NCBI RefSeq assembly: GCF_001875325.1
Contig: NZ_MDDC01000004.1
Coordinates: 62,001 to 126,000, forward strand
DNA from: Neomoorella thermoacetica
GTDB taxonomy: Bacteria; Bacillota; DSM-521; Neomoorellales; Neomoorellaceae
DNA length: 64,000 bases
Reading direction: 5' to 3'
Shown: positions 53,687 through 62,232 of the stretch, piece by piece
Position numbering within the stretch: the stretch's first letter is position 1
Layout: every line of letters starts with the position of its first letter
Position numbers and translations under genes: made by a program
The notes under the pieces: model-generated
What the model saw: only the letters and a program-made list of their open reading frames with translations
The model's database searches: none
What the model was told of the DNA's origin: nothing

Positions 53687-54349
53687 TTAAGCACTACCCA
53701 GGAGAGCCAGGCGGAGGGCTTCTACTTCATCATCCCTGGCGGCGGCAATGACCCGGTCGCCAGGCAGTAAAACGACATCGCCCCGGGGGAAGATAAGCTC
53801 CTCCTCCCGGAGGATGGCCATGAGCAAACATTGTTCCGGAAGGATAAGATCCTTGACGGCAACATTGGCGGCCGGTGATTCCGGGAGCAGCACGGTTTCC
53901 ACAAATTCCACCTTTCCCCCTTTCAAAGTAAGCAGGGGGATAAGCCCGCAGGCATCGACTTCTTGCAAGACCAGGCGGTAGATAAGGCGGGTGCTATTGA
54001 TAATATTGTTGATTCCCAGCAGGCGGAAGGCGTCTTCATTTTGGGGGTTGTTGACCCGGCCGATAACCCTCTTGACGTCGAAAACATTTTGCGCCAGGCG
54101 GCAGATCATGATGTTATCCTCGTCAAAACCGGTTACAGCCGCCACCACATCCGCCCGCTTGACGCCGGCTTCTTCCAGGGTGGCCACCTCGGTGGCGTCA
54201 CCATGTAAAACTACCTGGCCCAGGTGGTCCTCCAACCAGCGGAAGCGGCGCAGGTCCTTTTCGATTAGCAGCACCTCCTGACCGCCATCCAGGAGGGTCC
54301 TGGTCAGGTTGAAACCGATTTTGCCTCCTCCGGCAACGACAACATACAT
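53687..54349 (-). CDS. trkA: TrkA/KtrA-type K+ channel regulatory protein (RCK-N plus RCK-C)
   Basis: The 220-residue protein has a Rossmann RCK-N domain (VVVAGGGKIGFNLTRTLLDGGQEVLLIEKD) and, from about 135 on, an RCK-C domain. It gates a K+ channel in response to NAD(H)/ATP or, in some Firmicutes, c-di-AMP on the RCK-C domain. Its start overlaps the stop of the neighbouring TrkA-N gene by one base. No TrkH/KtrB channel lies in the window. Confidence 0.88.
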   Translation of the reverse strand: MYVVVAGGGKIGFNLTRTLLDGGQEVLLIEKDLRRFRWLEDHLGQVVLHGDATEVATLEEAGVKRADVVAAVTGFDEDNIMICRLAQNVFDVKRVIGRVNNPQNEDAFRLLGINNIINSTRLIYRLVLQEVDACGLIPLLTLKGGKVEFVETVLLPESPAANVAVKDLILPEQCLLMAILREEELIFPRGDVVLLPGDRVIAAARDDEVEALRLALLGSA

Positions 54350-54756
54350 TATTCGGCACCCCCCAGCCTGCCCAAGACATAATCAATGCCAAAGGTTGTC
54401 GGGCAGAAGATATCCAGGCCCATAGCCCGGTAAGCCTCTGCCGCCCGGGGATCATAGGCCCGGGCGATAACCCTGGGAATATGGAACTTCTCCATGGCGA
54501 CCTGGGCCGTGACCAGGTTGGCGCTGTCGCGATCAGTCACAGCAATCAGGGCATCGGCTGTATCAGCCCCGGCTTTGGCGAGCAATTCCAGGTCAATACC
54601 CACTCCCTGGAAGACCTGGCCGGGAAAATCGTGGGGCAGGCGTTCCAGGGCTTCAGCCTTGGGATCAATGACGCTTATCTCATGACCGGCCCCAGACAGG
54701 ATGGTGGCCAGCGTGGCTCCCAGGCGGCTGCAACCGATGATAATAACCTTCATCAA
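54349..54756 (-). CDS. Single-domain TrkA-N (RCK-N) protein
   Basis: This 135-residue protein is only the NAD-binding RCK-N half: VIIIGCSRLGATLATILSGAGHEISVIDPKAEA. It lacks RCK-C. With the two-domain protein downstream it may form a mixed regulatory ring. AGGGGGTGTC precedes the ATG. Confidence 0.85.
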   Translation of the reverse strand: MMKVIIIGCSRLGATLATILSGAGHEISVIDPKAEALERLPHDFPGQVFQGVGIDLELLAKAGADTADALIAVTDRDSANLVTAQVAMEKFHIPRVIARAYDPRAAEAYRAMGLDIFCPTTFGIDYVLGRLGGAE

Positions 54757-54764
54757 GACACCCC

Positions 54765-55319
54765 CTACACAGGCTGGTGATCGATTAGCAGTTCACAATT
54801 TGCCCGGCGCAAGAGCCATTCAGAGGTACTCCCCAGGAGGCCGACCTGCCGCCTGGGGCGGACGCCGATGACGATTAATTGAACCTCTTCCTCGGCCGCC
54901 GCCTGGAGGATGCCGGTTCCGGCCGTTCTGGCCCGGATAATCCTGGTCCGGCAGGGCAGGTGGTGGAAATTGACGATCTCCATTCCCTGGGCCAGGATAT
55001 TATTTAAGCGGGCCTCGGTTTCCGGCAGGGCAATCCCCAGGGGGGAGGCCAGTGGCACTTCCAGCACCGAGAGCAGGATGATCTCGGCCTTTTGTTCAGC
55101 TCCCAGGCGACAGGCCAGTTCAACCGCCCGGCGGGCATACTCGCTGTCTACTACAGGTACCAGGATACGTTTGACGGCCCCAACGGTCCTGGTGACATGG
55201 GCGACTTCATAAGGAACTGCTGGCGGAACATGCAGCATCCACCAGAAGAGGCGGCCCATGCTGACTATAAAAACGAGGGCCAAAAAAACACCCAGGGGGT
55301 TGCTGTGGATATTATTCAT
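54765..55319 (-). CDS. UspA-like protein with N-terminal membrane helix
   Basis: In this 184-residue protein residues 8-30 are hydrophobic (GVFLALVFIVSMGRLFWWML), and residues 48-180 form a universal-stress domain. That domain has KRILVPVVDSEYARRAVELA and a C-terminal IVIGVRPRRQVGLLGSTSEWLLRRANCELLI. The ATP-loop GxxGxxxGS is only partly conserved. It likely binds a nucleotide at the membrane and tunes the transporter encoded upstream. Confidence 0.8.
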   Translation of the reverse strand: MNNIHSNPLGVFLALVFIVSMGRLFWWMLHVPPAVPYEVAHVTRTVGAVKRILVPVVDSEYARRAVELACRLGAEQKAEIILLSVLEVPLASPLGIALPETEARLNNILAQGMEIVNFHHLPCRTRIIRARTAGTGILQAAAEEEVQLIVIGVRPRRQVGLLGSTSEWLLRRANCELLIDHQPV

Positions 55320-55534
55320 ATCCGGACCTCCTTACGCCGCCGGATGAAATAACGGCAGAAGGCCAGGGACCGGTAAATCCCCAGACCCAGGAAACCGGCA
55401 CCCGTGATCCAGGCCATGGGGCTGGGATGGGACAGGGAACGGATCCAGATGGCCGGTCCCAGGAACAACATGGCCAGGGTTGTGACCATCTGGTAGTAGT
55501 CACGCCAGGTAAGGGTTTTAATCTCAGTTGACAT
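55316..55534 (-). CDS. Small membrane protein of the permease operon
   Basis: This 72-residue protein has two hydrophobic stretches and a basic end (RRRKEVRI). The start was set at ATG 55534, nine bases after GGAGG; an in-frame ATG at 55567 is longer. It overlaps the end of the permease gene and the start of the UspA gene, so the whole set is translated as one operon. I recognise no family. Confidence 0.65.
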   Translation of the reverse strand: MSTEIKTLTWRDYYQMVTTLAMLFLGPAIWIRSLSHPSPMAWITGAGFLGLGIYRSLAFCRYFIRRRKEVRI

Positions 55535-56716
55535 GGGCTTTAGCCTCCAGGCGATCCCGTTCAGCAAGAGCCTGCTTGTATTCCTCGAGAAGGTCGTATT
55601 CCTCCGCCGCTTCCAGGACCTTTATTTGCTGGGCTTCCCAGTCCCGGGGGATATTGCCGAAAACGGGGTAACCCTTGCTACGGCGATAATAAGCGTAATA
55701 GAGGAAACAGAGGATAATCCAGGCCGGGCCGGCAATACGGCCAATGGCATGGGTAAGAATGACTTCGAAGAGTATAGTGCTGATACCCAGGGTACCGATT
55801 ACCCCCAGGATGGGGAACTCCACCATCCGGCCGCGGTAATTTATTTTTATGTTTAATGGTACTTTATAGGGCCGGGGTGCATAGGGATCGGTGAAGCGTA
55901 GTTTAATGAGGGCAATAAAAACCAGGATATAGCCTGTGGTAGCCCCGAAGGCATACATGTTACCCAGGGTATCCATGGCATTGGGTGTCAGGAAAGAAAG
56001 GACTAACTGGAGGATACCAATGCCCGAAAAGACCAGGATAGTGCGGTAAGGAGTCCGGTAACGAGGGTGCACGGCGTTAAACCAGTTGCTGATAAAATTA
56101 AACTGGCTCATGGCAAAGGTCAACCGGGAAGCGCTCATGACCCCGGAGTTGGCCGAAATGAGCAGGATGGTCGCCCCCAGCAGGGCGGCAAAGGGGCCGG
56201 CAATAATACCGATAAAGGGGATGGCATGGGCCAGGGTAGCCACCGGATCGCCGACGGCTTTAGCGATATCCTGCCAGGGTAGGACCCCCAGGCTCATGGT
56301 AGAAAAGGCTGTAGCGAAAATGAATACAGTAAAGATCAGGCCGACAGAAGTCCGGGGAACGACAGTCGCCGGCCGTTTAGTTTCCTGGGCCGCCTGGGAG
56401 ATAGACTCCAGGCCGACAAAGGAGATAATAGCCAGGGAGGAGCCATAGGCGAATTCCTTAAAAGTCGGGAACTGGGTTACCCACTGATGGGCCAGGAGTT
56501 CCGGCCGCCAGGCAAAGAGAAATTATAAGCCAGGCCGATCATGATGTAAACCAGACCGGCCAGGGCGAAGGCCAAGCTGGTAGCACCTTTAGCCCAGAGC
56601 ATAACCAGACCCAGGGCGGCATAAATATCGGCCCCGACATCCGCGTAACCCCACATATAGGAGCCCCACACGGTAACCTCCCGGCGGAGCTCCAGTTTTT
56701 CTGTTGCCGTGGCCAA
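55524..56716 (-). pseudogene. APC-family amino acid/K+ permease with internal deletion
   Basis: The N-terminal piece (TTG at 56716, 79 codons) covers the first two helices: VTVWGSYMWGYADVGADIY, then ALAGLVYIMIGLAY. The sequence then leaves the APC pattern and stops. From about 56520 leftward a different frame reads FLFAWRPELLAHQWV, FAYGSSLAIISFVGLESISQAAQETKRPATVVPR, continuous with the frame at 56297-55524 (later helices plus a cytosolic tail). Helices 3 to 5, about 130 residues, are missing and the two parts are out of frame. The gene is inactive as read. Its position behind a c-di-AMP switch and before Usp and TrkA genes fits a K+ or amino acid importer. Confidence 0.82.
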
Positions 56717-56760
56717 AATATCAACCCTCCTCCAGCGTTAATGAACGTAAAATAACAAAA

Positions 56761-56797
56761 TAAAAACCAGCCCTCTCTTGTTACGGATCCAGGCTGG
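56761..56797 (-). terminator. Terminator in the permease leader
   Basis: On the minus strand CCAGCC pairs with GGCTGG (56797-56792 and 56772-56767), followed by TTTTTATTTT. It stands between the riboswitch and the permease gene, as a c-di-AMP off-switch would need. Confidence 0.8.
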
Positions 56798-56825
56798 CAA
56801 TTTGCCTATAGGTCATGCTCTACCA

Positions 56826-57021
56826 TCTCCTTTCCTGCCGACGGGGTTAGCTGCCGGGTTCGGGCCGGAGAAAAGCCCTACCCCGCCCTCAGTTTCCATA
56901 CTTTGATTAGCTTTATTACCCCAAAGTAATGAAACTTACTGAGGGCGGGGATTCACCCCTCTGGTGGGTCCCCCGTTCCCGATTTTGCGGGATTAGGCAT
57001 TTACACCTATTCGAAGCATTG
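56826..57021 (-). ncRNA. ydaO-type cyclic di-AMP riboswitch upstream of the permease operon
   Basis: On the minus strand the conserved blocks appear in order: GGGAACGGGGGACCCA, AGGGGTGAATCCCCGCC, a long variable arm closed by the pair GCCCTCAGTAAGTTTC/GAAACTGAGGGC, GGGGTAGGGCTTTT, CCGGCCCGAACCCGGCAGCTAACCCCG and TCGGCA. It belongs to the same class as the otsA leader element. The 5' limit is set by the promoter; both ends are approximate. The remaining part of the 56717-57221 gap has the terminator, two promoters and the hutP ribosome site. Confidence 0.92.
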
Positions 57022-57027
57022 CCGTTA

Positions 57028-57055
57028 ATCTTAGCAGGCCGATAAGTACTGTCAA
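57028..57055 (-). promoter_or_regulatory. Promoter of the permease leader
   Basis: On the minus strand TTGACA (57055-57050), a 16-base spacer and TAAGAT (57033-57028). It starts transcription at the 5' edge of the riboswitch. Confidence 0.7.
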
Positions 57056-57162
57056 AGTAAGCCTGGCCAGGAAACGTTTTTTGGGGAGTTAAACTACCTG
57101 ACATTATTATGTGGTGGCGGCCGCTCTTTTAAAAGCGCTTATTTGCTTGACCGCAAATCTTC

Positions 57163-57191
57163 TTGCGCTACCGGTTGTGATGTAATATAAT
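57163..57191 (+). promoter_or_regulatory. Promoter of the hutP-aroH transcript
   Basis: TTGCGC (57163-57168), a 17-base spacer and consensus TATAAT (57186-57191), 30 bases before the hutP start. Confidence 0.6.
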
Positions 57192-57221
57192 CAATTCAAG
57201 TATAAACGGGTGGAGGCAATA

Positions 57222-57632
57222 ATGGAGTACGGCAGTAAGAAGGTTGCGGCAGTGGCCATTAAAATGGCCCTTTCGGAAAGCCGGGAGGAAGAGACCCGGT
57301 TGAAAAAGGAGTATGCAGCCGGCGGTATATCTACGGCGGCCGTGGATTATGGGGGCGAATTTATCAATTCCGTCCAGAAAATCATTGAAAGGGCGGTAGT
57401 GGCCGCCAAAAGAGAGGGGGTCATTAAAGAGACCCACCAGGAAGAAGGGGCCATTGCCGGGGCGACACGGGAAGCCCTGTCCCAGATTATGCCCAAAGCC
57501 ATTGGTTTAAATGTCGGGGGCAAGATTGGTATTGCCCGCTGGCACGACCACTTGAGTGTAGCCATCTTTTTCGGCATTGGCCTGCTGCACCTGGATGAAG
57601 TCGGCATCGGCCTGGGGCACCGGGCGGTCTAA
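57222..57632 (+). CDS. HutP-family RNA-binding antiterminator-like protein
   Basis: The 136-residue protein matches HutP along its length. It ends with GLNVGGKIGIARWHDHLSVAIFFGIGLLHLDEVGIGLGHR, where the His residues of HDH correspond to the metal-binding histidines of Bacillus HutP. HutP binds L-histidine and Mg2+ and then RNA, preventing termination in the histidine-use operon. No hut gene is in the window, so this is an orphan, and its RNA target may lie in the nearby aromatic amino acid genes or elsewhere. The start was set at ATG 57222 after GGAGG. Confidence 0.88.
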   Translation: MEYGSKKVAAVAIKMALSESREEETRLKKEYAAGGISTAAVDYGGEFINSVQKIIERAVVAAKREGVIKETHQEEGAIAGATREALSQIMPKAIGLNVGGKIGIARWHDHLSVAIFFGIGLLHLDEVGIGLGHRAV

Positions 57633-57698
57633 AACCGGGCGGTATCAAAGAGTGGCTGCCGGAGCCTGTAAATATAGCAGTATGGTAGGAGGGGTTGC

Positions 57699-58109
57699 AT
57701 GACTGATCCGGTGGGGCAGGAGGCGTCCGGGGCTGGCATGGAGAAAGGACCCGGAGAGAAAAAAGTAAGGGGCCTGCGCGGGGCCGTCGACGTCGAGGAA
57801 AATACGGCCCCGGCAATTATTGCGGCAACAGAACGGTTATTACGGGAGATAGTTATCCGTAACGAGCTGGAAACAGGAGATATTATCAGCGCCATTTTTA
57901 CCGTGACCCCCGATCTTGATGCCGCCTTCCCGGCTGCAGCCGCCCGCCGCCTGGGCTGGCTGGATGTGGCCCTGATGTGCGCCCGGGAGATACCTGTACC
58001 GGGAAGCCAGCGGGGAATAGTGCGGGTCTTAATCCATGCCTACAGTGACCATCAACCGGTGCATGTCTACCTTGGCCGGGCGAGTCAACTGCGCCCGGAT
58101 CTGCAATAA
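57699..58109 (+). CDS. aroH: AroH-type chorismate mutase
   Basis: The 136-residue protein contains the monofunctional AroH fold from residue 23: VRGLRGAVDVEENTAPAII, RNELETGDIISAIFTVTPDLDAAFPA and GIVRVLIHAYSD. Catalytic residues Arg (RGA), Glu/Thr in ELETGDI and Arg (PGSQRG) are in place. It rearranges chorismate to prephenate. The first 22 residues are an extra Gly-rich extension. AGGAGGGG precedes the ATG. It competes with TrpE, encoded next, for chorismate. Confidence 0.9.
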   Translation: MTDPVGQEASGAGMEKGPGEKKVRGLRGAVDVEENTAPAIIAATERLLREIVIRNELETGDIISAIFTVTPDLDAAFPAAAARRLGWLDVALMCAREIPVPGSQRGIVRVLIHAYSDHQPVHVYLGRASQLRPDLQ

Positions 58110-58114
58110 AAGTA

Positions 58115-58144
58115 TTGACAGGTATTTACTATCCATGTTATCCT
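58115..58144 (+). promoter_or_regulatory. Promoter of the trp operon
   Basis: Perfect TTGACA (58115-58120), an 18-base spacer and TATCCT (58139-58144). Transcription would start about 12 bases before the first NAG triplet of the attenuator. Confidence 0.65.
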
Positions 58145-58163
58145 TTTTAATAACAATCGCATA

Positions 58164-58214
58164 CAGTTGAGGCGAGTTGAGGAGAGAAGAGTTTAGCTTA
58201 GAGTTGAGCTTGGT
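58164..58214 (+). promoter_or_regulatory. TRAP-type (G/U)AG-repeat array overlapping a trp antiterminator
   Basis: GAG, GAG, GAG, GAG, GAG, TAG, TAG start at 58169, 58174, 58179, 58184, 58189, 58194 and 58199, each exactly 5 bases apart. A CAG at 58164 keeps the phase and another GAG at 58206 is 2 bases off it. This is the layout of a TRAP (MtrB) binding site. The segment TGAGCTTGGT (58205-58214) at its end is complementary to the 5' arm of the terminator (ACCAGGGCTCA), so it can form an antiterminator that TRAP binding would block. Confidence 0.85.
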
Positions 58215-58228
58215 TAAGGGATAAAATT

Positions 58229-58258
58229 ACCAGGGCTCATCTTTGAGCACTGGTTTTT
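58229..58258 (+). terminator. trp operon attenuator
   Basis: ACCAGgGCTCA (58229-58239) pairs with TGAGCaCTGGT (58244-58254) with one mismatch, loop TCTT, and is followed by TTTT. It lies 28 bases upstream of the trpE start. Confidence 0.88.
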
Positions 58259-58285
58259 ATTTTGCCTCCGGGGAGGGAGAAAACG

Positions 58286-59785
58286 GTGTTTCACCCTGAC
58301 CTGGCAACCTACCTGGAACTGGCCCGGAAAGCCCCTTATGTTCCCGTCTGGACAGAGATCCTTGCCGATACGGAAACTCCCATATCCCTGTACTTAAAAT
58401 TCGCCCGCGGCCCGGACAGCTTCTTACTGGAGAGTGTCGAAGGCGGGGAAAACCTGGGTCGCTATTCCTTCATTGGCTTCGACCCTCTGCTGACCTTCAC
58501 CGCCAGGGGTGGTAAGGCGTATTTAAGCACGAACAACGCCACTGCCAGGTTGCTGGAAGAAAAACCCTTCAAGGCTTTAAACAATTTAATGGCCAGCCTG
58601 TCCCTACCACCTGGTGAGGGACCGCGCTTCCAGGGCGGCCTGGTAGGGTACCTGGGATATGATCTGGTACGGGAACTGGAAGCCTTGCCCCCGGGGCCCG
58701 GTAATGAACTGCAAATACCAGATACCCACCTGACCCTCCACCGCTGCCACCTGGTTTATGACCATGTCCTGCGAACAGTAAGGATAACCTGCCTGGGGCG
58801 AGGCGGGGAGAATGCCCTGGCCGGGTATGTAGAAGCTGTAGCCGGGGTCAAGGAAATTCTGGAAAAACTCGGGCAGTCTTCTGGCGGGTACCGGTGTGGG
58901 TATCCGCCGGCAGCAGGGCAACTGGTCCCGGAAGAGATCTCCTGGCAGGCCAGCGTGACCCGGGAGGAATTTACCCGGATGGTTACAAAAGCCAAGGAGT
59001 ATATCGCCGCCGGCGATATCTTCCAAGTGGTCCTTTCCCAGAGGTTGAGCGTGCCCTTCAAGGAGGACGCCCTGGCCGTTTACCGGCACTTGCGGGCCCT
59101 TAACCCTTCTCCTTACATGTTTTACCTGAACTTCCCGGAGGTGCAACTGGTAGGCGCATCGCCGGAAATGCTGGTGCGTGTGGAAAGGGGAACAATCGAT
59201 TATCGCCCCATTGCCGGTACCAGGCGCCGGGGACGGACTGCTGCCGAGGACAGGGCTCTGGCCGCGGAACTCCTGGCCAGCGAAAAGGAGCGTGCCGAAC
59301 ACCTGATGCTCCTGGATCTGGGGCGCAACGACGTGGGGAGGATAGCAGTCCCGGGCAGCCTGCGGGTGACCCGGCAGATGGTGGTGGAGTATTATTCCCA
59401 CGTCATGCACCTGGTTTCCAGCATTACCGCCCGCCTGGCTCCTGGCAGGAGCGCCCTGGACGCCCTCCTGGCCTGTTTCCCCGCCGGTACAGTGACCGGG
59501 GCCCCGAAGGTACGGGCCATGGAGATCATTGCCGAACTGGAGCCAGTCACCCGGGGACCCTATGCCGGCGCCGTGGGTTACCTGGGTCTCCACGGCAACC
59601 TGGATACCTGCATTGCCATCCGCACCATAGTTTTTGCCCGGGGCCGGGCCTTCATCCAGGCCGGGGCGGGCATTGTCGCCGACTCCGACCCTGAAGCCGA
59701 ATATGAAGAGACCCTGAACAAAGCCCGGGCGCTGTTGCAAGTATTAAAAAAGCCGGAGGTGGACACCCGTGCTGCTAATGATTGA
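58286..59785 (+). CDS. trpE: Anthranilate synthase component I TrpE
   Basis: The 499-residue enzyme has an N-terminal tryptophan feedback-site stretch ([19 protein letters not shown]). The chorismate-binding core has [71 protein letters not shown] and [19 protein letters not shown]. It makes anthranilate from chorismate with TrpG. The start was set at GTG 58286, eight bases after GGGGAGG; the in-frame TTG at 58262 is in the terminator tail. Confidence 0.96.
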   Translation: MFHPDLATYLELARKAPYVPVWTEILADTETPISLYLKFARGPDSFLLESVEGGENLGRYSFIGFDPLLTFTARGGKAYLSTNNATARLLEEKPFKALNNLMASLSLPPGEGPRFQGGLVGYLGYDLVRELEALPPGPGNELQIPDTHLTLHRCHLVYDHVLRTVRITCLGRGGENALAGYVEAVAGVKEILEKLGQSSGGYRCGYPPAAGQLVPEEISWQASVTREEFTRMVTKAKEYIAAGDIFQVVLSQRLSVPFKEDALAVYRHLRALNPSPYMFYLNFPEVQLVGASPEMLVRVERGTIDYRPIAGTRRRGRTAAEDRALAAELLASEKERAEHLMLLDLGRNDVGRIAVPGSLRVTRQMVVEYYSHVMHLVSSITARLAPGRSALDALLACFPAGTVTGAPKVRAMEIIAELEPVTRGPYAGAVGYLGLHGNLDTCIAIRTIVFARGRAFIQAGAGIVADSDPEAEYEETLNKARALLQVLKKPEVDTRAAND

Positions 59786-60383
59786 TAACTATGATTCCTT
59801 TACCTATAACCTGGTACAGTATTTCCTGGAACTGGGGCAGGAGGTGGTGGTACGGCGCAATGATGCCATAACCCTGGAGGAGATTGCTGAACTCAACCCC
59901 GATTACCTGGTCCTTTCCCCCGGTCCCTGCACGCCCAATGAAGCCGGTATCTCCCTGGCGGCCATTACTGCCTTTGCCGGAAAGATCCCCATCCTGGGAG
60001 TCTGCCTGGGCCACCAGAGCATTGCCCAGGCCTTCGGCGGCAGGATAGTGCGGGCCGGGCGCCTCATGCATGGCAAGACTTCTACCATTACCCATGATGG
60101 TAAAACAATTTACCGGGACCTGCCCAACCCCTTTACAGCTACTCGCTATCATTCTTTAATCGTTGACGAGGAGACCCTGCCGGATTGCCTGGAGGCGACG
60201 GCCCGGAGCGAAACCGGCGAACTAATGGGCCTGCGCCACCGCCATTTACCCGTTGAAGGCGTCCAGTTTCACCCCGAGTCCATCCTGACAACGGTAGGCA
60301 AGCAACTGCTGAGGAATTTTTTGGCTACAGGCCCCTCCGCGAGGACCGGAAGGGAAGAAGACGGGGTAAGCCTGAATAAATAA
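59769..60383 (+). CDS. trpG: Anthranilate synthase component II TrpG (glutamine amidotransferase)
   Basis: The 204-residue class I amidotransferase has the nucleophile elbow GVCLGHQ, the oxyanion segment [11 protein letters not shown] and the His-Glu pair in GVQFHPESI. It supplies ammonia to TrpE. It overlaps trpE by 17 bases; GGAGG lies 9 bases before the GTG start. As pabA is not seen nearby, it may serve folate synthesis too. Confidence 0.95.
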   Translation: MLLMIDNYDSFTYNLVQYFLELGQEVVVRRNDAITLEEIAELNPDYLVLSPGPCTPNEAGISLAAITAFAGKIPILGVCLGHQSIAQAFGGRIVRAGRLMHGKTSTITHDGKTIYRDLPNPFTATRYHSLIVDEETLPDCLEATARSETGELMGLRHRHLPVEGVQFHPESILTTVGKQLLRNFLATGPSARTGREEDGVSLNK

Positions 60384-60411
60384 TACCTGTATTTGAGGGG
60401 AGATGAGCTTA

Positions 60412-61431
60412 GTGTTGAAAGCCCAGATTAGTAAAGTAGTAGCCGGCCAGCACCTGAGCGAGGCCGAGGCCGCGGAAGCCATGGATACTATCATGGCAGG
60501 CGAGGCCACACCGGCTCAGATTGCCGCCTTCCTCACCGCCCTGCGCCTCAAGGGGGAAACGGTAGACGAGATTACCGGCTTTGCCCGTAGCATGCGCCGC
60601 CGGGCTGTCCCCCTGGCCACCAGCCACCGGGTATTTGTTGACACCTGCGGTACCGGGGGAGACGGCCGCCAGACCTTTAACATCTCTACCACCGCGGCCT
60701 TCGTCGTGGCCGGCGCCGGGGTAGCTGTAGCCAAACACGGCAACCGTTCTGTTTCCAGCCGTTGCGGTAGCGCCGATATGCTGGAAGCCCTGGGAATCAA
60801 AGTCGACCTGCCCCCGGAAGCCGTCGCCCGCTGCCTGGATGAAGTGGGCATGGCCTTCCTCTTTGCTCCCGTTTTCCACGGCGCGATGAAATACGCCGCC
60901 GGGCCGCGGCGGGAGATCGGCATTCGCACAGCCTTCAACCTCCTGGGGCCCCTGACTAACCCGGCGGGCGCTCCCTGCCAGCTGGTTGGAGTTTACGACC
61001 CGGATTTGACGGAAACAGTCGCGGCCGTCCTGGGGCGCCTGGGCAGCAGCCGGGCCTATGTAGTCCACGGTAGCGATGGGCTGGACGAAGTAACCACCAC
61101 CGGCCCCAGCAAGATAACCTGCCTTGATAAGGACGGGATCAGGACTTATACCTTTAACCCGGAAGATGCCGGCCTGCCCCGGGCGACCCTTGCCGACCTG
61201 GCCGGGGGTACGGCCACCGACAATGCCGCCATAGCCCGCGCCGTCCTCTCCGGTACCAGGGGCCCGGCCCGGGACGTCGTCCTCATTAATGCCGCCTTCG
61301 CCCTCCTGGCCGCCGGTGCTGCTGGGACCCTCCGGCAAGCCCTGGCCCTGGCTGAATCAAGTATCGATTCCGGCGCCGCGGCGGCAAAACTCCAGGCCAT
61401 GGCGGCCTGGGTGGAAAGCTGGGCTGCCTGA
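60412..61431 (+). CDS. trpD: Anthranilate phosphoribosyltransferase TrpD
   Basis: The 339-residue enzyme has VDTCGTGGDGRQTFNISTTAAFV (PRPP loop), KHGNRSVSSRCGSADMLEALG, FAPVFHGAMKYAAGPRREIGIRT and LLGPLTNPAG. It joins anthranilate to phosphoribose. The start was set at GTG 60412, nine bases after GAGGGGAG; the ATG at 60403 is too close to that site. Confidence 0.95.
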   Translation: MLKAQISKVVAGQHLSEAEAAEAMDTIMAGEATPAQIAAFLTALRLKGETVDEITGFARSMRRRAVPLATSHRVFVDTCGTGGDGRQTFNISTTAAFVVAGAGVAVAKHGNRSVSSRCGSADMLEALGIKVDLPPEAVARCLDEVGMAFLFAPVFHGAMKYAAGPRREIGIRTAFNLLGPLTNPAGAPCQLVGVYDPDLTETVAAVLGRLGSSRAYVVHGSDGLDEVTTTGPSKITCLDKDGIRTYTFNPEDAGLPRATLADLAGGTATDNAAIARAVLSGTRGPARDVVLINAAFALLAAGAAGTLRQALALAESSIDSGAAAAKLQAMAAWVESWAA

Positions 61432-62210
61432 TGCTGGCCGGGATCCTGGACTACAAACGCCGGGAAGTGGCGGCCGCCAGGGAACAACACCCCCTGGCGG
61501 ACCTGGAAAAGGCGGCGGCAGCCATGCCCCTCACCCGGGACTTCGGGGCCTCCCTGCGGCGCCGGGGAAATGAGTTGCAGGTTATAGCCGAGCTAAAACA
61601 GGCTTCTCCCTCCCGGGGCCTTATCCGGGAGGATTTTGACCCGGAAGGCCAGGCCCGGAGTTATGCGACCACCGGGGCGGCGGCCATCTCTGTCCTGACG
61701 GACCGGAGGTTTTTCCGGGGTCGCCCTGAGTACCTGCCCCTGGTACGCCGGGTAACTTCCCTCCCCCTGCTGCGCAAGGATTTTATCATTGATCCCTACC
61801 AGATTTATGAGGCCCGGGCCCTGGGGGCGGACGCCGTCCTGCTGATTGTAGCCGCCCTGGAACCGGCGGAACTGGCGGAATATCTGGACCTGGCCCGGAA
61901 GCTCGGCCTGGCAGCCCTGGTCGAGGTTCATACGGCCCCGGAACTGGAGGTAGCCCTCCGGGCAGGAGCCGGTATAATCGGCATTAACAACCGGGACCTG
62001 CAAACCTTTAAGGTTGACCTGTATACGACCGGGCGCCTGCGACCCATGATTCCCCGGGGACCGGTGGTAGTGAGCGAGAGCGGCATCCGGAGCCGGGCCG
62101 ATGCCGCCCTGGTAGCCCGCGCCGGCGTGGATGCCATCCTGGTAGGCGAGGCCCTGATGACAGCCGGGGACGTGGGGGCTAAGATGGCCGAGCTAAGGCT
62201 TGCTATTTAG
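61431..62210 (+). CDS. trpC: Indole-3-glycerol-phosphate synthase TrpC
   Basis: The 259-residue TIM barrel has VIAELKQASPSRGLIREDFDP, LPLLRKDFIIDPYQIYEARALGADAVLLI, IGINNRDLQTFKVDL and VVSESGIRSRADA, which hold the catalytic Lys and Glu residues. Its ATG overlaps the trpD stop (TGATG). Confidence 0.96.
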   Translation: MLAGILDYKRREVAAAREQHPLADLEKAAAAMPLTRDFGASLRRRGNELQVIAELKQASPSRGLIREDFDPEGQARSYATTGAAAISVLTDRRFFRGRPEYLPLVRRVTSLPLLRKDFIIDPYQIYEARALGADAVLLIVAALEPAELAEYLDLARKLGLAALVEVHTAPELEVALRAGAGIIGINNRDLQTFKVDLYTTGRLRPMIPRGPVVVSESGIRSRADAALVARAGVDAILVGEALMTAGDVGAKMAELRLAI

Positions 62211-62232
62211 GCTTATGATCATTTCCGGTAGA

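Noticed and set aside
58604-59740. Minus-strand 378-codon frame inside trpE
   Set aside because: It is the shadow of trpE; the plus-strand protein has all anthranilate synthase motifs.
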